Assembly (NCBI GenBank): GCA_963828405.1
Contig: CAWHEG010000026.1
Coordinates: forward strand, 9,329 to 73,328
DNA: 64,000 nt
Source of the DNA: JANMJD01 sp963828405
GTDB lineage: Bacteria > Actinomycetota > Acidimicrobiia > Acidimicrobiales > Ilumatobacteraceae
Direction of reading: 5' to 3'
In this document: positions 1 through 8,896 of the stretch, in pieces
Layout: every line of letters starts with the position of its first letter
Position numbering within the stretch: the first letter of the stretch is position 1
Made by a program: the position numbers and the translations under genes
Notes under the pieces: generated by a model
Seen by the model: only the letters and a program-made list of their open reading frames with translations
Database searches by the model: none
What the model was told of the DNA's origin: nothing

Positions 1-924
1 CTCGACGCCGGGTTGCGGCCCGATCTCCAGATCGCCTGCCCGGAAGTCGTCGCCGACGCCGTTGCCGACCTTCGCCGGAGTGGCGACATCGACCATGTCG
101 TCCATCCCGGTCGGCGAGGGGGTCGGGGTTGGGGTCGGCGGGGCCGTCACGGTGAGGTCGGGCGGGGCGACGGCCGCGGCGGCGGGAACTCGATCCGCCG
201 AACGAGTGGGACCGTCGCCCACCGGGCGTCGGATCGGGGCGGCAGGGGCAGGCGCTGGGGCTGGCAGGAGGATCTCGTCGGTGTCGTCGCGCAGCCCGTT
301 CATCTCGCCGATCACGTCGTTGGCGGCCAGTCGTGCCCGGTCGAAGGCGTTGATGATCCGGTCGCGGCCGCCGGCGAGTTGCTGCAGCTGCTCACGGGCC
401 GACTCGCGACGGCGGGCCACGTCGGCGACCACTTTGTCGCGGTAGTCCCGGGCTTCCTCGACCATCTCACGGCCCTGGTGGCGGGCGGAGTCCAGCTCGG
501 CCTCCGCCTCGCGGTTGGCCTGCTCACGGTGCCGACTGGCCTCGAGTTCGGCATCGGCCCGCACCCGCGCCGCCTCCTCCTGGGCTTCGCGCAGCAGGCG
601 CCCGGCGGCCTCCTCGGCCTTCGTCCTCATCTGGTTGGCCGCCTCGCGGGCGGTGGTCAGGACGCGGGCCGTCTCCTCACCCAGCAGGTTGGTGATCGTC
701 TCCTCGTCGAGCTCGGCGACGTCGACCGCCCGAGGGGTGCGGGCGGCGACGATCTCGCGTTCGAGGAACCGCTCCCGTTCCTGGGAGCGGGCGAGCTCGA
801 CCGACACCATCCGCAGGAAGTCGCGGACCTCGGCGGGATCGAAGCCCCGGCGCGAGGTGCTGAAGCTCGCCGCCGAGACCGCCGCCGGTGATGACGGATC
901 TGGTTGGGAGAACGACACGGCCAT
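1..924 (-). CDS. DivIVA-domain coiled-coil protein (3' end outside window)
   Basis: The minus-strand frame is open from an ATG at 924 to the left edge (308 codons, no stop), so the C-terminus is missing. Residues about 15-60 carry the DivIVA/Wag31-type opening (FSTSRRGFDPAEVRDFLRMV), followed by a long Ala/Glu/Arg-rich coiled coil (about 70-215) and a Pro/Ala/Thr-rich tail. DivIVA proteins sit at curved membranes at poles or septa and recruit growth or division machinery; that role is inferred from the family. The gene reads away from the protease at 969-2054, leaving a 44-bp gap. The exact paralogue (Wag31, SepIVA or other) cannot be decided without the tail. Confidence 0.75.
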   Translation of the reverse strand, partial: MAVSFSQPDPSSPAAVSAASFSTSRRGFDPAEVRDFLRMVSVELARSQERERFLEREIVAARTPRAVDVAELDEETITNLLGEETARVLTTAREAANQMRTKAEEAAGRLLREAQEEAARVRADAELEASRHREQANREAEAELDSARHQGREMVEEARDYRDKVVADVARRRESAREQLQQLAGGRDRIINAFDRARLAANDVIGEMNGLRDDTDEILLPAPAPAPAAPIRRPVGDGPTRSADRVPAAAAVAPPDLTVTAPPTPTPTPSPTGMDDMVDVATPAKVGNGVGDDFRAGDLEIGPQPGVE

Positions 925-968
925 CTCGCCAGCGTACGTTCGCCTGCGGCCCCACGCGCGGAGGGTCG

Positions 969-2054
969 TTACGAGGGGTAGCCGGCTCCGGGCGTGCCGA
1001 GCTCGAGAGCGTTCCCGCCGAGACCGGCCAGGACGTCGAGGGCTTCGTCGAGCGTGGCCACGGGGTAGACGCGATCGGCCCCCAGGACGCGCCGGGCCCT
1101 GGCCAGCTGCTCGGGGGTCTGATCGGCCGGGACGATGAAGGCGTCGGCGCCGGCCGACCGCACCGCCACCGCCTTCTGGCGGAGACCGCCGATCGGCCCG
1201 ACGTTGCCGTCGACGTCGATCGTGCCGGTCACCGCGACCTTCCGGCCGCCGGTCAGCTCGCCCGGGGTGAGCTCGTCGAGCACGCTCAGGGCGAACGCCA
1301 GGCCGGCGGACGGGCCGCCGATCTTTCCGGTGGTGATGTCGACGGCGAACGGCAACTCGACCTGCGTGGTGTCGCCGAGTTTGATCCCGAAGATCGCCCG
1401 ATCGGGTTCCTCGGGGCCCCCGCTGGAGAGCTCCACGGTTCCGCTCTCGGTCTCACCCTCGGCGGCCGTCGCCCGCCGGACCGTCACCTCGACCGTGTCG
1501 CCCGGATGCTTGTCCTGCATCACGGCATCGAGGTCCTCGGCGTGCTCGATCGTCACCCCGTCGACGGAGAGGATCTGGTCGCCGGCGTCGAGGAACGTGT
1601 CGGCCGGGAACGTCACGCTGCATCCCGCGCCGTCGGCGGCCACCTCCCTGCAGAACACGAACTCGATGACGACGGGGCCTGGCATGCGCTTGGTCGGATA
1701 ACCGAGCTTGGTCAGCGCCACGTAGGGGGCGTCGTCCTTGGCGCTGCGCATCGCCCGCAGGTTGACCTGGCGTTCCTGATCGGGCGTGCGGTCGCCGAAC
1801 CGCTCGGCGTAGGTGTCCTCGCGGATGTCGGGGTCCAACCATCCGACGGCCGCCTGGACCCCCGTCAGGTGCGGGCCGGCGACCGTGACGAAGAGGATCT
1901 CGCCCTTCGGGCTGAAGGTGGGCACCGCGGCGATGGCCAGGCGATCGTCGACCCCGTCCGCGCTGCCCGGTGCCTCGGCGTAGCGATCGACGAAGATCAT
2001 CGAACCGGCGACGAAGACACCCCCGATCGCCAGGCCGACGGCGGCCATCGGCAC
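969..2054 (-). CDS. Membrane-anchored PDZ / Lon-type S16 protease (YlbL-like)
   Basis: 361 residues. A single N-terminal membrane segment (about 3-22) is followed by an extracytoplasmic region, a PDZ domain (about 145-200) and a Lon-type S16 protease domain. The catalytic dyad is visible as Ser249 in GGPSAGL and Lys294 in GLRQKAV, the standard spacing. I chose the GTG at 2054 because an AGGAGG lies six bases upstream; a longer frame reaches 2405 but antiparallels the next gene. Actinobacterial YlbL-like proteases act on secreted or membrane substrates; the target here is unknown. It is divergent from the small membrane protein at 2137. Confidence 0.85.
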   Translation of the reverse strand: MPMAAVGLAIGGVFVAGSMIFVDRYAEAPGSADGVDDRLAIAAVPTFSPKGEILFVTVAGPHLTGVQAAVGWLDPDIREDTYAERFGDRTPDQERQVNLRAMRSAKDDAPYVALTKLGYPTKRMPGPVVIEFVFCREVAADGAGCSVTFPADTFLDAGDQILSVDGVTIEHAEDLDAVMQDKHPGDTVEVTVRRATAAEGETESGTVELSSGGPEEPDRAIFGIKLGDTTQVELPFAVDITTGKIGGPSAGLAFALSVLDELTPGELTGGRKVAVTGTIDVDGNVGPIGGLRQKAVAVRSAGADAFIVPADQTPEQLARARRVLGADRVYPVATLDEALDVLAGLGGNALELGTPGAGYPS

Positions 2055-2136
2055 AGCCCACCTCCTGTGGGATCTCGACGGGAGCCGGGGCGGCTCCCAG
2101 GTCTGCGGCCCGGGGGCAGGTACGCTCTCGGATTGC

Positions 2137-2463
2137 GTGACGGCGATTGAGATGTCCACTTCAGCGCTCACTCTACGAGCTGCGTTGGTAGCCGCAGCCT
2201 CGGTGGTGCTGCTGGTGGTCATCGGCCGTTGGCAGCCGGTCCGCCGCAACTGGTGGCGATCGCGCCGCCGCCGGCCGCCCGTGCCGGCGATGCAGGTCGT
2301 GCGGATGCCGATCGCCGAGTACCGCCCGGCACGCTGGTGGGAGCGGTTCGCGGCGATCACCGGACTGGGGGTCGTGGCCGCCGTCGTCGGTGCCATCGTG
2401 GCCATCGCCGTGGCGACGCTGCTGATCTACGTCGTCACCACCCTCACCGGCCTGTTGCAGTGA
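2137..2463 (+). CDS. Small two-TM membrane protein, unknown
   Basis: 108 residues from GTG 2137; an in-frame ATG at 2152 is an alternative start. Two hydrophobic segments are visible, about 12-29 and 74-105, separated by a basic Arg/Trp-rich loop (WWRSRRRR), so the loop is probably cytoplasmic. I do not recognise a family. It overlaps the HEAT-repeat gene by a GTGA junction and is probably co-transcribed with it. It is divergent from the S16 protease, sharing an 82-bp promoter region. Confidence 0.65.
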   Translation: MTAIEMSTSALTLRAALVAAASVVLLVVIGRWQPVRRNWWRSRRRRPPVPAMQVVRMPIAEYRPARWWERFAAITGLGVVAAVVGAIVAIAVATLLIYVVTTLTGLLQ

Positions 2464-3107
2464 CGGCGCCGTCGGGGGCCCGCCGGCGGGTGGCCCTGGC
2501 CGGACACATCGGCGACGAGCCGACGGCCCGGGAGGGCCTCGCCGATGCGGACCCCGCCGTCCGATCGGCGGCCCTCGGGGCGCTGGCCCGCCTCGGCCGG
2601 CTCGACGACGACACCTTGTCGGCGGCCGCCGGCGATCCTGTCGCCGCCGTGCGCCGTCGGGCGGCGCAGCTGGCCGCGTCGGCTCCCGGGCTGTCCCTCG
2701 CCGCGCTGCTGGGCGACGCCGATCCGACGGTTGTCGAGATGGCCGCCTGGGCGTGTGGGGAACGCACGGACATCGACGCCCCGACGTTCCGGGTGCTCCT
2801 CGGGCTGGCCGGGGGACACGACGATGCGCTGGTGCGGGAGGCCGCGGTGGCCGCGCTCGGCGCGCTCGGCGACGACGCCGCGCTCGATGTCGTGCTCGCC
2901 GCCACCCGCGACAGGCCGGCGGTGCGCCGCCGGGCGGTCATCGCCCTGGCCGCGTTCGACGGCGAGGCCGTGGAGCAGGCCTGGCGTGACGCGCTCGGCG
3001 ACCGGGACTGGCAGGTTCGCCAGGCGGCCGAGGAACTGCTCCAGATCTCAGCCGAGGCGATCGGCGCCGACGCCGAACCCGCGGCCGGGGATCAGCCCAG
3101 CTCGTAG
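2460..3107 (+). CDS. HEAT-repeat protein
   Basis: 215 residues, starting with a GTG that overlaps the preceding stop (GTGA). It is almost wholly made of about 30-residue Ala/Leu/Asp-rich helical repeats of the form DADPAVRSAALGALARLG, with at least five copies: the HEAT/phycobilin-lyase-like pattern. Such proteins are protein-interaction scaffolds; no enzyme motif is present. Its last 16 bases overlap the convergent acetyltransferase gene. Function unknown beyond probable protein binding. Confidence 0.75.
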   Translation: MTAPSGARRRVALAGHIGDEPTAREGLADADPAVRSAALGALARLGRLDDDTLSAAAGDPVAAVRRRAAQLAASAPGLSLAALLGDADPTVVEMAAWACGERTDIDAPTFRVLLGLAGGHDDALVREAAVAALGALGDDAALDVVLAATRDRPAVRRRAVIALAAFDGEAVEQAWRDALGDRDWQVRQAAEELLQISAEAIGADAEPAAGDQPSS

Positions 3108-3532
3108 CGGTAGATGTTGGTGTCCCGGGGGAGGAAGCCGATCCGCCGGTACAGGCGATTGGCGGCCTCGCGTGACGGCCGCGAGGTGAGATCGACGGTC
3201 TTGGCACCCTTGCGGGCGGCCAGGTCGATGGCGAATCGGTTGAGCCGATCGCCGACTCCCTTGCCGCGGGCGGCGTCGTCGACGACGACGTCCTCGATCC
3301 ACGCCCGGACCCCGGTCGGGATGCGGAAGGTGACCAGTGTGAGGCTGCCGAGGATCCCGGTGTCGTCGCGGGCGATCAGCACGTCCGAGGCGTCGGAGGC
3401 GATCATCTCGGCGAGCTCGGCCGCACCGGGGGGCGGAGAGCTGCGTGACAGCTGCGGGATCAACCGGGCGAACGCCTCGACCAATTCGGCCGTGACCTGT
3501 TCGGCGATCTCGATGACGACGTCGGTGCCCAC
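3092..3532 (-). CDS. GNAT-family N-acetyltransferase
   Basis: 146 residues from GTG 3532 (no strong ribosome site seen). Residues about 80-130 hold the GNAT core: a beta strand WIEDVVVDD, then the acetyl-CoA pyrophosphate loop ARGKGVGDRL (R/Q-x-x-G-x-G/A), then the NRLYRRIGF segment near the C-terminus. It should transfer an acetyl group from acetyl-CoA to an amine; the substrate is unknown. It converges on the HEAT gene with a short overlap. Confidence 0.8.
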   Translation of the reverse strand: MGTDVVIEIAEQVTAELVEAFARLIPQLSRSSPPPGAAELAEMIASDASDVLIARDDTGILGSLTLVTFRIPTGVRAWIEDVVVDDAARGKGVGDRLNRFAIDLAARKGAKTVDLTSRPSREAANRLYRRIGFLPRDTNIYRYELG

Positions 3533-3640
3533 GGAGGCCAGACCGTAGCGGGCGCAGCCGCCCGGCACCCGTCGCCCAGCCGCCGCCCGACGTGGAGTCG
3601 GGCCGCCGGCACCGAACCGCGGGGGATAACCTCGTCGGCG

Positions 3641-4525
3641 ATGGAACACGTCCGCTGGCATTCGCAGCCCGCGCTGCGCAGCCCCGTGATGATCGCCGCG
3701 TTCACGGGATGGAACGACGCCGCGGACGCCGCCTCCCGGGCGGTGCGGGCGATGATCGAGGGTTGGGGCGCCCAGCCGCTGGCCACCATCGATCCCGAGG
3801 AGTTCACCGACTTCGCCACCACCCGCCCCCACGTCCGGCTGGTCGACGGGATCACCCGGGAGATCGTCTGGCCCCAGGTGTCGCTGTGGTGGGCGTCGAC
3901 GCCGGGCGGTGACGTGATCCTCGTGCTCGGGCCCGAGCCGTCGATGCGCTGGCGCACGTTCGTCGAGCAGTTGGTCGGTGTGGCTCGCCAGTACGAGTCG
4001 CCGCTGGTGATCACGCTCGGGGCGCTGCTCGCCGACGTTCCCCACTCGCGGGCCGTGCAGGTGATCGGCACGGCCAACGACGCCTCGATCGTCGAGCGGT
4101 TCGGCCTGGAGCGTTCGCGCTACGAGGGACCGACCGGCATCGTCGGCGTGCTCCACGACGGCTGCACCCGTGCCGGTTTGGAGTCGGCCTCGCTGTGGGC
4201 GGCCACTCCGGCCTACGCCGCCCAGGTCGCCTCGCCCAAGGCCGCGCTGGCCCTCGTCCGGCGGGCGGCAGCGATGGTCGGCACCCCGGCACCGGCCGCC
4301 GACCTGATCGCCGAGATCGACGACTACGAGTCGCAGGTCGACTCGCTGATCTCCGACGATGACGACCTGCCCGGCTACGTGCGGCGGCTGGAGGAGATGG
4401 CCGACGGTGCCGGGGACGATGACGAGTCGGACGAGGATGACGACGCCGGGGCGGCGCTCGACCCCGAGGCCGGTGGTGAGCAGCTCATCGAGGAGCTCGA
4501 GCAGTTCCTGCGCGACCAGGGTTGA
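3641..4525 (+). CDS. PAC2-family protein (proteasome assembly chaperone 2-like)
   Basis: 294 residues. The N-terminal 200 residues match the PAC2 family common in actinobacteria (MIAAFTGWNDAADAAS, then VLGPEPSMRWRTF and the YEGPTGIVGVLHD region). The C-terminal 60 residues are very acidic (runs of Asp/Glu) and probably disordered. In eukaryotes PAC2 helps assemble proteasomes; in actinobacteria the role is unproven though proteasome-related functions are suspected. Single gene, convergent with the helicase at 4547. Confidence 0.85.
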   Translation: MEHVRWHSQPALRSPVMIAAFTGWNDAADAASRAVRAMIEGWGAQPLATIDPEEFTDFATTRPHVRLVDGITREIVWPQVSLWWASTPGGDVILVLGPEPSMRWRTFVEQLVGVARQYESPLVITLGALLADVPHSRAVQVIGTANDASIVERFGLERSRYEGPTGIVGVLHDGCTRAGLESASLWAATPAYAAQVASPKAALALVRRAAAMVGTPAPAADLIAEIDDYESQVDSLISDDDDLPGYVRRLEEMADGAGDDDESDEDDDAGAALDPEAGGEQLIEELEQFLRDQG

Positions 4526-4546
4526 TCGCCGGGCGGGTGCTCCGGC

Positions 4547-6670
4547 TCAGTGTCCGTGCAGGACTTCGGGGAGTTCGAGGGCGTGGATCACGGTGAGGCG
4601 TTTGGTGGCCCGGGTGAGGGCGACGTAGAGGGCGTTGAGACCGCGTTCGTGGGCGTCGACGATCAGGACCGGTTCGACGACGACCACGCCGTCGAGTTCG
4701 AGGCCCTTGGCCACGCTGACGGGTACCAGCGACACCGCCCCGCCGATGCCGCCGCGAGTCGCCCGGCTGTGGTCGATGCCGGCGGCGTCGAGGATCGCCG
4801 CGGTGTGCTCGGTGAGCTCGTCGGGCACGATCACCGCCACGTTGCCGTCGCCGACATCGGTGAGCAGCGCATGGACGGCGTCGACGATCGCCGTGCCCCT
4901 CGACTCGACCGAGTCGACGGCGACGAAGCGGGGAGGCTCGCCGTCCTCGCGCACCGCCGTCGGGGCACGCAGGTCGGGTGAGGCGGCGATCATCACCTTG
5001 GTGGCCAGGTCCATGATCGGGCCCGGGATGCGGTAGCCGATGCTCAACCCGACGACCCGCTGCTCCTTGCGGTCGGGCAGGTGGCACAGCACCTCGGTCC
5101 AGTTGGCCGGAGCCAGGGCCCCGGTGGCCTGCGCCAGGTCGCCGACGATCGTCATCGAGCCGTTCAACGAACGCCTCGTGGCCATCCGCAGCTGCATCGG
5201 GGTGAGGTCCTGCACCTCGTCGATCACGATGTGGCCGTAGGTGCGGATCTGGTCGGCCTCGTCGATCTTGCCGAGCTTGTTCAGCTTCGGGCCGAGGATC
5301 TCGCGCGCCTCGTCGAGCAGCGCGGCATCGGCCTCCGTCCAGCGGACGTCGGCCAGGTCGTCGGAGCGGGTGCGGTACAGGCTCGACCACTCTTCGTCGG
5401 TCAGGATGTTGCTCGCAGCCAGCTTGAGCAGGGCGTTGGACCCGTACAGGTCGTGGAGCAGTTGTGTCGGCGTCAGCACCGGCCACATCCGCTCGAGGGC
5501 GATGCGCACGTCGTCGAGATGGCGCACCTGGTCGCGAACCGTGATCGGGCTGACCTCCTCGCGGTGGCTGTTGGCCAGCGCCGTCCACAGCTCGTTCTCG
5601 ACCCACCGCCGGGCGCCGTTGTGGTGCCGGTAGCGGCGCCGGGCGCCCTTGACGATGCGGGAGCTCTCCTGCGGGCTGAGCCGCAGATAGGTGAGGCCGT
5701 AGGGGACGACGAGCGGCTCGCGCAGCGCCCGCTCGCGGTCGCGCACCGCCTTGGCGAGGACCTCGATCATCTTCACGCGACCCTTGACCCGCGCCGCCAT
5801 CGCCGAATCACGGCCGCCGAAGCGGGCGTCGGGCACCAGGTCGTGGAGCACCACCTGCTCGACGCCGGCCTCGCCCAGTGAGGGCAACACCCGCTCGATG
5901 TAGCGGAGGAACACGCGGTTGGGGCCGATGACCAGCAGGCCCTGGGCCTCCAACGGGAAACGGAACGTGTACAGCAGGTAGGCGGCCCGGTGCAGGGCGA
6001 CCACGGTCTTGCCCGTGCCGGGACCGCCCTGGACGACGAGCACCCCGGCCTGCGGGGAGCGGATGATCTCGTCCTGCTCGCTCTGGATGGTGGCGACGAT
6101 GTCGCCGAGCCGGCCGGTGCGGCCCCGTTCGAGCACCGACATCAGCGTCGAGTACCCACGCAGCCCGTGGCCGGTGGACTCGAGACCTTCGTCGACCCCG
6201 ATGCCCAGGTGGTGCTCGCCGAACAGCTCGTCCTCGATGCCGAACAGCTTGCGTCCCTGCACGGCGAAGTGACGGCGGCGGGCGAGGCCCATCGGCTCGC
6301 GTCCGGTCGCCCGGTAGAACGGCTCGGCGACCGGCGCCCGCCAGTCGATGACCACCGGGTCGCGGTGCTCGTCGGCAACAGCGAGGCGGCCGATGTGGAA
6401 GCTCTCGATCGCCTCGGGACCCTCGGCGTGGCGGTCGATCCGCCCGAAGACCAGCGCGGCGTCGCCGAGGTCGAGCTGGGTGAGGCGGTTGATCAGCGCC
6501 TCGTCGAACACGTCGCGCTCGTAACGGGCCTGGTAGGTGCCACCGGCGCTGATCCCGGCCTCGGTGAGGCCCCGCAGTTTCCACGCATCCTCGCGACTCT
6601 GGTCGAGGCACGCATAGGCGTGGTCGATGTACGCCTGTTCGTCGCGGATGTCGGGATGCTGTTGCGTCAT
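4547..6670 (-). CDS. HelD/HelR-like RNA polymerase-associated UvrD-type ATPase
   Basis: 707 residues. Walker A GGPGTGKT at 215-222, Walker B IDEVQD, and a C-terminal ALYVALTRATKRL motif give a superfamily-1 helicase fold split by an insertion. The N-terminal signature FGRIDRHAEG...YIGR-like...VIDWRAPVAEPFYRAT, about 75-125, is typical of HelD rather than UvrD/PcrA. HelD proteins dislodge stalled RNA polymerase from DNA, and the actinobacterial HelR type protects polymerase from rifamycins. Assignment to the HelR subgroup is inference; I saw no rifampicin-associated element upstream. Monocistronic, divergent from hemE. Confidence 0.85.
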   Translation of the reverse strand: MTQQHPDIRDEQAYIDHAYACLDQSREDAWKLRGLTEAGISAGGTYQARYERDVFDEALINRLTQLDLGDAALVFGRIDRHAEGPEAIESFHIGRLAVADEHRDPVVIDWRAPVAEPFYRATGREPMGLARRRHFAVQGRKLFGIEDELFGEHHLGIGVDEGLESTGHGLRGYSTLMSVLERGRTGRLGDIVATIQSEQDEIIRSPQAGVLVVQGGPGTGKTVVALHRAAYLLYTFRFPLEAQGLLVIGPNRVFLRYIERVLPSLGEAGVEQVVLHDLVPDARFGGRDSAMAARVKGRVKMIEVLAKAVRDRERALREPLVVPYGLTYLRLSPQESSRIVKGARRRYRHHNGARRWVENELWTALANSHREEVSPITVRDQVRHLDDVRIALERMWPVLTPTQLLHDLYGSNALLKLAASNILTDEEWSSLYRTRSDDLADVRWTEADAALLDEAREILGPKLNKLGKIDEADQIRTYGHIVIDEVQDLTPMQLRMATRRSLNGSMTIVGDLAQATGALAPANWTEVLCHLPDRKEQRVVGLSIGYRIPGPIMDLATKVMIAASPDLRAPTAVREDGEPPRFVAVDSVESRGTAIVDAVHALLTDVGDGNVAVIVPDELTEHTAAILDAAGIDHSRATRGGIGGAVSLVPVSVAKGLELDGVVVVEPVLIVDAHERGLNALYVALTRATKRLTVIHALELPEVLHGH

Positions 6671-6839
6671 CGGTGAAGCGCGCTCTCCTCGGTCGCCATC
6701 ATCTGCCGCCGGGATCTGCCGCCGGCCAGATTTGGGGTCTCGCTACTCTATCGGGCGCCGGGAGAACCCGACGCCGTCGACCCGCGAGGGTGTTGGTTCT
6801 GACACGGGGGTGCCTCGAGCGCGTAGCCTGTCGCCCCGA

Positions 6840-7964
6840 ATGGCCGCCTCGCACGACTCCCCCTTCATGATGGCTGCGACCGGACAGGTGGCCCCCCGCA
6901 CGCCGGTGTGGTTCATGCGCCAGGCCGGCCGGAGCCTGCCGGAGTACCGGGAGCTGCGTGGTTCGGGCAGCATCCTCGAGGCGATCAAGCAGCCCGACCT
7001 GGCGGCCCAGCTCACGCTCCAGCCCGTCACCCGCTACGGCGTCGACGTCGCGGTGCTGTTCAGCGACATCGTCGTGCCCGCCCATGCCATCGGCTTCGGG
7101 GTCGATGTCACCCCGGGGACGGGGCCGGTCGTCGAGGCGCCCTTCCGTTCCGCCGCCGACATCCGCCGTCTGCGGCCCTTCGAGCCCGACGTCGACGCCC
7201 CGTACGTCGCCGAGACCATCCGCCTGCTCGACCGTCAGCTCGATGTGCCGATCCTCGCCTTCGCCGGCGCGCCGTTCACGGTTGCCAGCTACCTGGTCGA
7301 GGGACGGCCGTCGAAGAAGTTCCAGCACACCAAGGCTCTGATGCGCACCGACGAGGCCATCTGGCACCTGCTGATGAGCCGCCTGTCGGACATCGCCATC
7401 GCCTCGGTGCGCAGCCAGCTCGATGCCGGCGCACAGGCATTCCAGCTGTTCGATTCCTGGGCGGGGGCCATCTCCCGCTCGGACTACGAGCGCTTCGTGC
7501 TGCCCCACTCGCGCAAGGTGTTCCAGGAGCTCGCCTCCAGCCACCCGGCGGCACCGGGGATCCACTTCGGGGTCGGATGCGACCACCTGCTCGAGCTGAT
7601 GCACCGGGCCGGCCCGGCCGTCATCGGGCTCGACTGGCGAACCTCGATCACCGAGGCCCGCGACCGGCTCGGGGCGGCGACGATCGTGCAGGGCAACCTC
7701 GACCCGGCCCTCGTGCTGTCGGGCGCCGATCTGGCCCTGGCCGCCACCGATCGCGTCCTGCTCGACAACGCCGGCCATGCCGGGCACATCTTCAACCTCG
7801 GTCACGGGGTCGACCCGGCCACCGATCCCGACGTGCTCGCCGAGGTCGTCGCCCGTGTCCACGAGCGCACCGCCGGATCGCTCCACGAGGTGCCCGCTTC
7901 GGGCGCCGTCCACGATGCACTGCTCGCCGACGAGCGTGGCGCGGGGTCGGTCGCCGCCGGATGA
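6840..7964 (+). CDS. hemE: Uroporphyrinogen decarboxylase
   Basis: 374 residues from ATG 6840. The family signature TPVWFMRQAGRSLPEYRELR near residue 25 carries the two conserved arginines, followed by LFSDIVVPAHAIG with the catalytic Asp and the late GNLDP and GHAGHIFNLGHG motifs. It removes four carboxyls from uroporphyrinogen III to give coproporphyrinogen III. It heads a hemE-hemH-hemY operon with ATGA overlaps. In actinobacteria the next steps go through coproporphyrin, consistent with this gene order. Confidence 0.95.
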   Translation: MAASHDSPFMMAATGQVAPRTPVWFMRQAGRSLPEYRELRGSGSILEAIKQPDLAAQLTLQPVTRYGVDVAVLFSDIVVPAHAIGFGVDVTPGTGPVVEAPFRSAADIRRLRPFEPDVDAPYVAETIRLLDRQLDVPILAFAGAPFTVASYLVEGRPSKKFQHTKALMRTDEAIWHLLMSRLSDIAIASVRSQLDAGAQAFQLFDSWAGAISRSDYERFVLPHSRKVFQELASSHPAAPGIHFGVGCDHLLELMHRAGPAVIGLDWRTSITEARDRLGAATIVQGNLDPALVLSGADLALAATDRVLLDNAGHAGHIFNLGHGVDPATDPDVLAEVVARVHERTAGSLHEVPASGAVHDALLADERGAGSVAAG

Positions 7965-8896
7965 GTCCGCCCCCGACCGCAGTGCTGCTCATGGCGTACG
8001 GCACGCCGCGGGCGCGTGACGAGATCGAGCCCTACTACACCGACATCCGCCGCGGTCGGCCGCCGACCCCCGAGCTGCTCGCCGAGCTGACCGCCCGCTA
8101 CGAGGCGATCGGCGGTCTGTCGCCGCTGGCCGAGCGCACCGAGGCCCAACGGGCCGGGCTGCAACGGGCGCTCGACGACCGCGCCGCCGGCCGCTACGAG
8201 GTCGTGCTCGGGCTGAAGCACGCCGCGCCGACGATCGAGGTCACCGTCGGGCGACTGGCCACCCGTGGTGTCCGCCACATCGTCGGGCTCGTCCTCGCCC
8301 CCCACTACTCGGCGTACTCGGTGGGCCAGTACCTCGAGCGTGCCCGGGCGGCCGCCCGGGCGCTCGACGACCGGATCGTCGTCGACGGCATCGAGAGCTG
8401 GGCCACCGAGCCGGCGTTCGTCGCCTTCCTCGCCGACGAGGTCACCCGCGGGCTCGCCGGGTTGCCCGCAGGGTCCGAGGTGCTGTTCACCGCCCATTCC
8501 CTGCCCGAGCGGATCGTCGCCGCGGGCGACCCGTATCCCGACGAGTTGCGCGCCACCGCCCTCGCCGTGGCCTCGGCCGCCGGACTGGGTGACGACCGCT
8601 GGGGGCTGGCCTGGCAGTCCGCCGGGCGCACGCCCGAGCCATGGCTCGGCCCCGACATCCTCGAGGTGATCGCGGCATCGGTGCCGGGCCGGGTCGGGTT
8701 GCTGGTCTGTGCCTGCGGGTTCGTCTCGGACCACCTCGAGGTGCTCTACGACCTCGACGTCGAGGCGGCGGGGCGCGCCGCGCAGGTCGGCTTGGCCTTC
8801 GCCCGTACCGCCTGCGTCAACGACGAGGCGACCGTGCTCGGGGCGCTGGCCGACCGGGTCATCGCCGCCTCGGACCGGGGGCCCGCCGATGGGTGA
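7961..8896 (+). CDS. hemH: Ferrochelatase (coproporphyrin type expected)
   Basis: 311 residues; ATG overlaps the hemE stop (ATGA). Motifs: VLLMAYGTP at the N-terminus, the central catalytic-His region FTAHSLPERI and the C-terminal GFVSDHLEVLYDLDVEA. It inserts ferrous iron into the porphyrin; by lineage this should be coproporphyrin III ferrochelatase (CpfC) rather than protoporphyrin ferrochelatase. The N-terminal half shows LSPLAERTEAQ as in Gram-positive homologues. It overlaps hemY by 8 bases. Confidence 0.93.
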   Translation: MSPPPTAVLLMAYGTPRARDEIEPYYTDIRRGRPPTPELLAELTARYEAIGGLSPLAERTEAQRAGLQRALDDRAAGRYEVVLGLKHAAPTIEVTVGRLATRGVRHIVGLVLAPHYSAYSVGQYLERARAAARALDDRIVVDGIESWATEPAFVAFLADEVTRGLAGLPAGSEVLFTAHSLPERIVAAGDPYPDELRATALAVASAAGLGDDRWGLAWQSAGRTPEPWLGPDILEVIAASVPGRVGLLVCACGFVSDHLEVLYDLDVEAAGRAAQVGLAFARTACVNDEATVLGALADRVIAASDRGPADG